Positions 1-5,275 of a DNA stretch of 5,275 bases are shown piece after piece; the first letter of the stretch is position 1; the number at the start of each line of letters is the position of its first letter. The position numbers were made by a program, and so were the translations under genes. The notes beneath the pieces are model-generated. The model had not been told where the DNA came from and searched no databases. It worked only from the letters and a program-made list of their open reading frames with translations. The DNA lies in assembly GCA_018695085.1 (NCBI GenBank), contig JABHOU010000669.1, positions 1-5,275 on the forward strand, read 5' to 3'. The DNA comes from Opitutia bacterium (GTDB lineage: Bacteria > Verrucomicrobiota > Verrucomicrobiia > Opitutales > Seribacteraceae).

Positions 1-932
1 GCGAGGGAATCGAGCTTAATCACCGCACCGTCTGTCGGGTATTCGTATTTATGCCGAAGCAAGTCGAGCTTCTCGATGGCATACCACGCATCTTCTCCCG
101 ATTCCACCAACCAACGATTTTCGACCGTGGGCAAATTCCAGTCGAGAATGGCGTCGTGGAAATCGCTTTGCCTAGTAAACAAGTCATTGGGTTTGCACGC
201 ACCCAGACCATATAAAACAATCCCCAGATCACGATTGCGGGCTTCCTTTGGATCCAATAGCTTGACTGTGCCAGAGGCCAGGTTGCGGGGATTGGCATAA
301 AGGTTTTCTTCGGCAGCCTCGCGATCCTTGTTAATGCGTAAAAACTCTTGGTACGCCATGAATACCTCGCCCCGAATTTCAATGAGCTCAGGGATCGAAA
401 AACTACCTTTAATTCTTTCTGGGAGTGTCTTGATGTGGAGAATATTTTGGGTAACTACATCCCCCTCCATTCCATTCCCTCTGGTCACGGCTCGCACTAA
501 AATTCCTTTTTCGTAGGTTAAGGAAATGGCTACGCCGTCAATTTTCGGTTCCACCACGTAAGACAGCGACTCGAGGTCGAAGAGTTTTCGAAGGCGTTGG
601 TCAAATTGCAGGAACTCTTCTTTTGCGTAAGTATTGTCTAGGCTGAGCATGGGCACGATATGCCGATAGCTATCAAAGGCGTCCAGACGGTCGTCGCCGA
701 TTGTTTGGCTTGGAGATAAGTCCTCAGGAGTTTCCGCAGAAGCATCGATCAGGGATTCGTCGAAGAGATCTAGCTGCGATTGATTCTTTTCAAGCTCGGA
801 AAGCCGATTCTTCAACCTGTCGTATTCTCTGTCGGAAATCTCAGGGGTGGAGTGGCGATAGTAAAGTTCGTCGTGTCCACGGATTTGCTCACGCAAGTCT
901 TGAATCCCTTCTTCGCGTTCTTTGGCAGTCAC
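1..932 (-). CDS. ligA: NAD-dependent DNA ligase LigA, N-terminal part (cut by window edge)
   Basis: It seals nicks in duplex DNA during replication and repair, using NAD+ to adenylate an active-site lysine. The frame is open from 932 to the left edge, giving about 310 residues, roughly the Ia domain plus most of the adenylation domain; OB, zinc, HhH and BRCT domains lie outside. Visible motifs: the Ia segment with LYY and EYDRL (about 23-40), SPSQTIG (73-79), PMLSLDN (94-100), the nucleotidyl motif EPKIDG with catalytic K130, TRGNG (150-154), RGEVF (187-191), NPRNLASG (214-221) and DGAVIK (301-306), whose K306 matches the conserved motif V lysine. The GTG at 930-932 is chosen because it gives the usual short leader before the Ia domain, 19 bases after the lyase stop. 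No clear Shine-Dalgarno is seen. An in-frame GTG at 960-962 would overlap the lyase by 11 bases. Compared with E. coli LigA as I recall it, there are about 14 extra residues at 49-72. Identification is very secure. Confidence 0.97.
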   Translation of the reverse strand, partial: MTAKEREEGIQDLREQIRGHDELYYRHSTPEISDREYDRLKNRLSELEKNQSQLDLFDESLIDASAETPEDLSPSQTIGDDRLDAFDSYRHIVPMLSLDNTYAKEEFLQFDQRLRKLFDLESLSYVVEPKIDGVAISLTYEKGILVRAVTRGNGMEGDVVTQNILHIKTLPERIKGSFSIPELIEIRGEVFMAYQEFLRINKDREAAEENLYANPRNLASGTVKLLDPKEARNRDLGIVLYGLGACKPNDLFTRQSDFHDAILDWNLPTVENRWLVESGEDAWYAIEKLDLLRHKYEYPTDGAVIKLDSL

Positions 933-951
933 GTTCAGTCGGCAGCTAGCC

Positions 952-2115
952 TCAACGAGCACCGACTGCTTGTTCCATTCGGTCCAGCGCTTGTTCGAGA
1001 AGAGCTCGTGTACACCCTAAGTTGAGCCGAAGAAACCCAGGTGAACCGAAGTCCGCCCCATCGGACAACCCTACGCCAGCCTCTTCGAAAAACTTTTGTG
1101 GATTTTCAACTGCGAGCCCACGGGCATCGATCCAAAGCAAATAGGTCGCGGAAACAGGGAAAGGGAAAAGGCCTGGAATGGCTCCCAATCGAGAAAGCGC
1201 TAGATTCCTGTTTGCTCTAAGATAATGCAATAGACGTTGGCGCCAAGGTTCGCCATGGCGATAGGCTGCTTCGGCCAAGGTGAAACCCATTGCTGGAGGA
1301 TCTGGAACTATTCCTGCACACGCCTTTTTGTATCTGAGCCGCAGTTCAGGATTCGAAATAATGGCGAAAGAACATCCAAATCCAGGTAGATTGAAAGTTT
1401 TGCTTGGAGCCATCAAAGTAATGGTCTTATCGGCGATCTCCGATGAAATGGCAGCCAACGGAATGTGAGTGCTTCCCTCATCAAGTAGTAGGTCACAGTG
1501 AATTTCATCCGAACAAACAATCAGGTCATGACGGAGGCAAAACTCCGCAAAGCGTTCCAGCTCTGCATGAGTAAATTGAGTACCTACCGGATTGTGTGGA
1601 TGGCAAAAGAGGAAGGTCTTGGAGCGAGGAGAAACCGCAGTCTCTAGCGCATCAAAATCTATGGTGTGCCTGTCTCTTTCGATAGACATCGGTACCCCCA
1701 CAAGGTTTTGACCGAAATTACCCGGAGCAGTGAGGAAGGGCGGATAAACGGGTATGTTGGAGAGAACTTCGTCGCCTTCGTTCCCAATTGCTCGAATGGC
1801 GACGTTGAAACCGCAGACCATGCCTGGAAGCCAAACTAACCAATTTGGCTGAATCCGCCAGTCGTGGAACTTATCCATCCGATCGATAATAAGTTCGGCC
1901 AGAGCTGGCGATGGCTTTCCATAACCAAAATGCCCAAACTCGGCGTGATCTTTGGCGACCTCGATGACTTCGGGGGGACCACAATAATCCATGTCCGCCA
2001 CCCAAAGGGGCAAGATGTCGCGTCCTTCGTACTTGCCCCATTTGAGGCTGTGTCGACCTCGGCGGTCGGGGACCTCGTCAAAAAGTGGATCGGCTTGGCT
2101 CAACGCCAAAAACAA
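952..2115 (-). CDS. MalY/PatB-family PLP-dependent C-S lyase / aminotransferase
   Basis: This is a fold-type I PLP enzyme of the MalY/PatB group. Members cleave the C-S bond of cystathionine, cysteine or related thioethers, giving a thiol, pyruvate and ammonia, and some transaminate; it should be cytosolic. The 387 residues match the usual family length of about 390. Features: DRRGRHSLKW near the start (17-26), LPLWVADMD (35-43), FGYGKP (63-68), NIPVYPPF (120-127, with Y124), HPHNPVG (172-178, cofactor-binding N175), SDEIHCD (202-208, D203 for the pyridine nitrogen), APSKTFNLPG (236-245, Schiff-base lysine K239), and FLRLNLGCTR (361-370, likely carboxylate-binding R363). The frame opens just after a TAG with no ATG before residue 42, so the start must be TTG: at 2115, or at residues 3 or 5 downstream. 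It begins 6 bases after the barrel gene's stop and ends 19 bases before ligA, suggesting one transcript. The exact substrate cannot be read from sequence; PatB-type cystathionine beta-lyase is the best guess. Confidence 0.93.
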   Translation of the reverse strand: MFLALSQADPLFDEVPDRRGRHSLKWGKYEGRDILPLWVADMDYCGPPEVIEVAKDHAEFGHFGYGKPSPALAELIIDRMDKFHDWRIQPNWLVWLPGMVCGFNVAIRAIGNEGDEVLSNIPVYPPFLTAPGNFGQNLVGVPMSIERDRHTIDFDALETAVSPRSKTFLFCHPHNPVGTQFTHAELERFAEFCLRHDLIVCSDEIHCDLLLDEGSTHIPLAAISSEIADKTITLMAPSKTFNLPGFGCSFAIISNPELRLRYKKACAGIVPDPPAMGFTLAEAAYRHGEPWRQRLLHYLRANRNLALSRLGAIPGLFPFPVSATYLLWIDARGLAVENPQKFFEEAGVGLSDGADFGSPGFLRLNLGCTRALLEQALDRMEQAVGAR

Positions 2116-2121
2116 GAAGTT

Positions 2122-2748
2122 CTACTGCCAGGAGTAGAGGTATTTAAGACCAATGAAGTTCATGTCCTTCTCGGCAGGACGTTGATAGTCAATCGAGATT
2201 CCATGAATATCGTTGATCCACCATGTGAAACCAACGTCCCACTTCCAGTCATTGTCGCCGAAATCACTCCACATACCGTAGAAACTGCCGCCGAAGTACA
2301 TGGAAAGATCATCCGTAAATAACATCTCCGAGCCAACCATAAGGCTCCAGTTGAAACCGTTGTCATCCAAATGAATCCGAGCGTCATCGCTATAGTAACC
2401 TAAACCGATACCAAAATAAGGGCGAAACATACCGTTTTGAAAGACATAGTCATCGTAATGCATTATGTAATCCAAGGTTAACCCCCAAGATGACTCGTCT
2501 CCAAGATTGGAGCCTAAATCGTAGTTTCCGTACTCCAATGCCAATCGCCAATCGGTAGACTGCGTTGCGGGACTGTTGGCCATTATGGATAGGATGTCTC
2601 CATTCGCTTGTTGCATGGCTTTGTCACCATCCGCCATCGAATATCCGAACCCAAGATAGTATTCTCCAAGACGCGACTTGGCAGATAGGGAAGTAACCCA
2701 GAAGAGAGAAAGGAAACAAAGAAAATGACTAAGGAATACTTGTTTCAT
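2122..2748 (-). CDS. Small secreted protein, probable outer-membrane beta-barrel, family not recognised
   Basis: I do not recognise a named family. From the ATG at 2748 the product is 208 residues. Residues 1-23 form a good Sec signal peptide: Lys at 2, a hydrophobic core of Phe, Leu and Val, and a likely cut after SLSA. The mature part has alternating aromatic and small or polar residues, in the manner of amphipathic transmembrane beta-strands (for example YYLGFGYS, WGLTLDYIMHY, PYFGIGLGYYS, MYFGGSFYGMW, WDVGFTWWIN, FIGLKYLYSWQ). These are joined by Asp- and Asn-rich turns, with nine tryptophans in the mature protein. Size and pattern suit an eight-stranded barrel of OmpA/OmpW size, ending in an aromatic-rich strand with Trp second to last. 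A GTG at 2760 would add four residues before the signal peptide, so the ATG at 2748 is preferred; there is no evident Shine-Dalgarno. The stop lies 6 bases before the C-S lyase start. Secretion is fairly sure; the barrel is inferred and the function unknown. Confidence 0.82.
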   Translation of the reverse strand: MKQVFLSHFLCFLSLFWVTSLSAKSRLGEYYLGFGYSMADGDKAMQQANGDILSIMANSPATQSTDWRLALEYGNYDLGSNLGDESSWGLTLDYIMHYDDYVFQNGMFRPYFGIGLGYYSDDARIHLDDNGFNWSLMVGSEMLFTDDLSMYFGGSFYGMWSDFGDNDWKWDVGFTWWINDIHGISIDYQRPAEKDMNFIGLKYLYSWQ

Positions 2749-2811
2749 ATAGTTATACACTAGAACAAGCCGAGCGGTTCATAGTCAACGAATAAAATGC
2801 ATGCAAATCCT

Positions 2812-4785
2812 CTAGAGCAAGGGTTTGAGAATCATTGCAGCACTCTTAAAAAGGCGTGCCGCCACCTTCTTGCGGGCAAAAAAACCTAGTTGAGGGAAAT
2901 TCCCGACATCTTTCCAATTCTCGTAAAACATGGGACTTGATGGCGGTACCGCTTCCATCCCCGGCCTAAGTCGAAAAGAGGAATATATCCGAAAGGGCCA
3001 AGGGTCTATAAGGGGTAAGCTTTCCGAAATACGATTGAGTATTCTGTTGAATGTTCGAATTACGGGAACTCCTTCCTGAATGGCAATGCGATAACTGTTT
3101 GCCGGTGATGCAACCAACTGGATGTTTTTGCGAAGTCTTTTAGCGAAAGCCTTGTCCCTAACGATAAGACCGACTTCGGTATTGTAGTCGACTGAGCGAG
3201 GGTCAAAGTTGAACGAACCGACATAGGAGACTTCTTCGTCGACTACCATGGATTTGGCATGCATTGACAGGAAAGGTGGGGTGAGCAGGTGGTCGTTGCG
3301 GCGATCGATTCGGTGAATAGTTTTTTCCGAAGCATCTAGGCGGAACGGGAATGCAGCAAGGGATTTATCAATTTTGAAAGGAATCCTACGGTAGTTGACA
3401 ATTTCATCGATGGTTGGTCGACGAGACAGAAGATCGTCGTAGGCCATCATCTTATGAATATCTGTTGGCATCGGCTTGAATTCCCACATCTCGAAGCCAA
3501 GTTCTTCCAAATAAAGCCGCTTTTCCTTGTAATTGGCTGCATAGGTAGTCCAGCTGTCGGTCGCGGCTAGACTATTTGTGGAAACGACAATCCGTAGATC
3601 AGGGTTCTTGGCTTTGATCTCACGAAAGAGAGCAATGGCTTTTTCGCTCAATACTACGTAAGGGGATTGTATGAAGATTTCTCTTTTGGCATTCGCCACT
3701 AATTCCGACAATTCTTGAGCAACGCGGGATTGTGAATCGGGTGATTGAATGGTTTTTTCGGGAGAATCGAAAACCCATTTGGTTTCCTCAACAAATGCCA
3801 TTGGCTTGATGAAGAAATCAGTCACGTAATTGGCTTCGCTTGCCCTTTTTGAAAGTTCGCCGAAGAGGTGATTCAGCCGAAAGTGTTCCTTGGTCAGAAG
3901 AGAAGGAAAATCCTCATTTTCAATCAGTTCGCAAATGTCCTCCAAATCTCTCGCAGGCACCGATAACGCCGATTTCCAATACTCGCGAAAGGAATTCAGG
4001 GCAGGCTCGGACTCCGGAGTTACAACCAACACGTCACGATCCTTGTAGTTCAAGCCGATGGCACGATCGAAATAACGATTCGCGTAGTTGCGCCCTCCCG
4101 TAATTACGAGCTGATCGTCGACAATGAACAACTTGTTATGATGACGTACGTTGAAGCCGTGAAAATCATAAGCAAGGTCGGCCAGCTTTTCTATTGTGGA
4201 CGGATCAAGCTGGTTGAAAGTCGGGTTGTAGAACTTTATCCGAAAATTGGGGTCAAACGAGGCGAGGAAAGCGACCATCTTCGGATCTTGCTCTCCAAAC
4301 ATCTGGTCGATGAGTATTTCTACTTGTATCCCACGTTGCTTTACGGCGCGCAAGAGCTCCCAAAGGACGTAACGGCCAGTCTCATCCGTTTTCCAATTGA
4401 AGGTCTGAACGCGAACGCTTTTTTGGGAGGAACGTATCAGATTGATGCGAGCAGCAAGAGCTTCATCCCCATGATCCAAAAGCAAAAGTTTCGCCTTCTT
4501 CTCGATTTTCGTTTCCTCGATGACTTTTCGCCAGAGTTCATAGGTTCCCAACTGCTTGGGATTCGAAAAGTCGTCGAAAGACTTTTCCGGAGGCATGATT
4601 GCCACCTCATTTGTTCTACAACTTGCTCCGCAAAATAATAAAACTACCGCTAGAATTAACCAGTTGCAGCATTGGCAAAAAGTTGGAAGAGGGGGTATGG
4701 TCAAGTCGATAAATGCTTTAATGAGAGTCAATTGTTTCCGAATCGTTACATTAGCACAATGTTCTAATTTTGATCTCGCGTCCAA
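2812..4785 (-). CDS. Phospholipase D superfamily protein, ClsC-like cardiolipin synthase candidate
   Basis: It carries two HxKxxxxD motifs: H216/K218/D223, followed by GGRN (230-233), and H509/K511/D516, followed by GSFNFDPRS (523-531). That pairing, with STNSLAATD (402-410), resembles E. coli cardiolipin synthase C (YmdC), which transfers phosphatidyl groups to make cardiolipin. Another phosphodiester transfer or hydrolysis is possible. Residues 40-56 hold a hydrophobic stretch (LILAVVLLF) ending in GASC, a weak lipobox with Gly rather than Leu at -3. The protein may thus be a lipoprotein or membrane-anchored and face the periplasm. Five cysteines lie in 37-56. The C-terminus is a basic amphipathic segment (FFARKKVAARLFKSAAMILK, 635-654), possibly membrane-binding. 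At 657 residues it is well above the ~470 of E. coli ClsC; part of the excess is ~49 residues before the second HKD motif. The start is uncertain: no ATG precedes residue 64, so TTG at 4785, 4731 (after a GGA) or 4704 must serve if the hydrophobic segment is real. Confidence 0.9.
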   Translation of the reverse strand: MDARSKLEHCANVTIRKQLTLIKAFIDLTIPPLPTFCQCCNWLILAVVLLFCGASCRTNEVAIMPPEKSFDDFSNPKQLGTYELWRKVIEETKIEKKAKLLLLDHGDEALAARINLIRSSQKSVRVQTFNWKTDETGRYVLWELLRAVKQRGIQVEILIDQMFGEQDPKMVAFLASFDPNFRIKFYNPTFNQLDPSTIEKLADLAYDFHGFNVRHHNKLFIVDDQLVITGGRNYANRYFDRAIGLNYKDRDVLVVTPESEPALNSFREYWKSALSVPARDLEDICELIENEDFPSLLTKEHFRLNHLFGELSKRASEANYVTDFFIKPMAFVEETKWVFDSPEKTIQSPDSQSRVAQELSELVANAKREIFIQSPYVVLSEKAIALFREIKAKNPDLRIVVSTNSLAATDSWTTYAANYKEKRLYLEELGFEMWEFKPMPTDIHKMMAYDDLLSRRPTIDEIVNYRRIPFKIDKSLAAFPFRLDASEKTIHRIDRRNDHLLTPPFLSMHAKSMVVDEEVSYVGSFNFDPRSVDYNTEVGLIVRDKAFAKRLRKNIQLVASPANSYRIAIQEGVPVIRTFNRILNRISESLPLIDPWPFRIYSSFRLRPGMEAVPPSSPMFYENWKDVGNFPQLGFFARKKVAARLFKSAAMILKPLL

Positions 4786-4826
4786 AAAAAAGATGAATAC
4801 TCAGCAAATCCTGCCGGCACGGATTT
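4784..4826 (-). terminator. Weak hairpin and distant T8 tract after the transporter gene
   Basis: Four bases after the transporter stop, AAATCC (4821-4826) pairs with GGATTT (4806-4811) around a 9-base centre that contains the palindrome TGCCGGCA. A run of eight T follows at 4784-4791, but 14 bases beyond the stem rather than directly after it. This is not a canonical intrinsic terminator. It could be a weak or degraded one, an mRNA 3' end stabiliser, or chance. The T run also supplies the TT of the furthest-upstream TTG start of the phospholipase D-like gene. Confidence 0.3.
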
Positions 4827-4830
4827 TACA

Positions 4831-5275
4831 TTAATTGGAATTGTCGACCCGAAATCGTGGATGACGCAAAACTGCGGCGAACATAAACGAAGAAACCAGA
4901 ATGAGTGATGCCGATATCCAAGCCACTCCCCCAAATCCTGCCTGCGACAACACCCAGTAGCCCAGAAAAGGCGCCACCACGCCCCTTGCTCCGGTAAAAG
5001 CGACATGGGCTCCCATGTACTCGGTTTCACGCCCTTTAGGGGCTAGTTTCGTCACCCACAAACTCCACGCGATCGAAGAACCACCAGTTCCAATTCCGGC
5101 TAATGTTGCTCCCATGCAAACACCGATAAAACTCTCGGCATTGAAATAGACAAGTGAGGCGAGAAGCAAAAAAACGTTCAACAAAAGACGAAAGCCGATG
5201 AAGTGGAGGTGATCGAACAACACCCCCCAGAGGCGCGCACTCAAGATTCTAGCAATGGAAAACACCACCACGGCA
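4831..5275 (-). CDS. Major facilitator superfamily transporter, C-terminal part (cut by window edge)
   Basis: The frame enters from the right edge and ends in TAA at 4831-4833, giving 147 C-terminal residues. The GTG codons near the edge are internal, not a start. About five membrane segments are visible (roughly residues 2-18, 27-44, 48-72, 98-111 and 115-136), which suits helices 8-12 of a twelve-helix carrier. RLWGVLFDHLHF (14-25) resembles the GxxxD-type MFS loop motif that joins helices 8 and 9 in the C-terminal half. Glycine-rich helices (ATLAGIGTGGSS, 56-67; GARGVVAPFLGYW, 96-107) also fit the fold. A short charged tail (RHPRFRVDNSN) follows the last helix. The protein should sit in the inner membrane; its substrate cannot be told from this part. 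The phospholipase D-like gene begins at most 45 bases downstream on the same strand, with a weak hairpin and a T tract between them. Confidence 0.85.
   Translation of the reverse strand, partial: AVVVFSIARILSARLWGVLFDHLHFIGFRLLLNVFLLLASLVYFNAESFIGVCMGATLAGIGTGGSSIAWSLWVTKLAPKGRETEYMGAHVAFTGARGVVAPFLGYWVLSQAGFGGVAWISASLILVSSFMFAAVLRHPRFRVDNSN

Noticed and set aside
20..382. Minus-strand open frame of 120 codons at the left edge
   Set aside because: It overlaps the ligA reading frame out of register; the ligA frame holds the conserved ligase motifs, so this one is a shadow.
1864..2322. Plus-strand open frame of 152 codons across the barrel/lyase junction
   Set aside because: It lies antisense to two well-supported genes, has no recognisable motif, and spans their boundary in a way expected of a chance open frame.
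2759..2788. Possible promoter for the barrel gene: TTGACT (2783-2788) with TCTAGT 18 bases downstream, or TATAAC at 2752-2757
   Set aside because: The -35-like box is good but both -10 candidates are poorly placed or poor matches: TATAAC has no -35 at the right distance and would put the transcript start inside the ATG. Too weak to list as a feature.
2798..2817. Two 8-base palindromes, TGCATGCA and CTCTAGAG, four bases apart after the phospholipase D-like gene
   Set aside because: Both are perfect, but too short and without a loop or T tract to act as a terminator. Two such sites could arise by chance; no operator family is recognisable.
4138..4638. Plus-strand open frame of 166 codons
   Set aside because: It is wholly antisense to the phospholipase D-like gene, including its first HKD region, and its translation shows no family features.

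Overview
This window is ordinary bacterial chromosome, densely packed, with every credible gene on the minus strand. Reading in the direction of transcription (high to low coordinates) it holds: the C-terminal part of a major facilitator superfamily transporter (cut by the right edge), a two-HKD phospholipase D / cardiolipin synthase-like protein with a probable N-terminal export or lipoprotein signal, a small secreted protein that looks like an outer-membrane beta-barrel, a MalY/PatB-type PLP-dependent C-S lyase/aminotransferase, and the first ~310 residues of NAD-dependent DNA ligase (LigA), cut by the left edge.

The organism is a Gram-negative-type bacterium. The evidence is the predicted beta-barrel with a Sec signal peptide, the ClsC-like phospholipid enzyme, and an NAD-dependent (bacterial) ligase. 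Base composition looks moderate, near half GC by eye. Shine-Dalgarno sequences are weak or absent. Three of the four genes whose starts lie in the window seem to use non-ATG starts: TTG for the lyase, TTG for the phospholipase-like gene, GTG for ligA. Together with the style of the proteins this would suit a Verrucomicrobiota/PVC-type bacterium, but that is a weak inference and no marker here fixes the taxonomy.

Layout: transporter (4831-5275), a 45-base gap with a weak hairpin and a T8 tract, the phospholipase D-like gene (2812-4785), a 63-base gap, the barrel gene (2122-2748), a 6-base gap, the C-S lyase (952-2115), a 19-base gap, then ligA (1-932). The last three are close enough to be one transcript. 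The two upstream genes may be co-transcribed or may be separated by the weak hairpin at 4806-4826. No stretch above 300 bases lacks a gene.

Functionally the genes do not form an obvious pathway. Two or three concern the envelope (transporter, phospholipid enzyme, barrel), one sulfur amino acid metabolism, and one DNA replication and repair. I see no mobile element, CRISPR array, RNA gene, toxin-antitoxin pair or defence system. I do not think the window contains an undescribed system. The points most worth a second look are the unrecognised small barrel, a ~49-residue insertion before the second HKD motif of the phospholipase-like protein, a ~14-residue insertion in the N-terminal part of LigA, and the unresolved start of the phospholipase-like gene.
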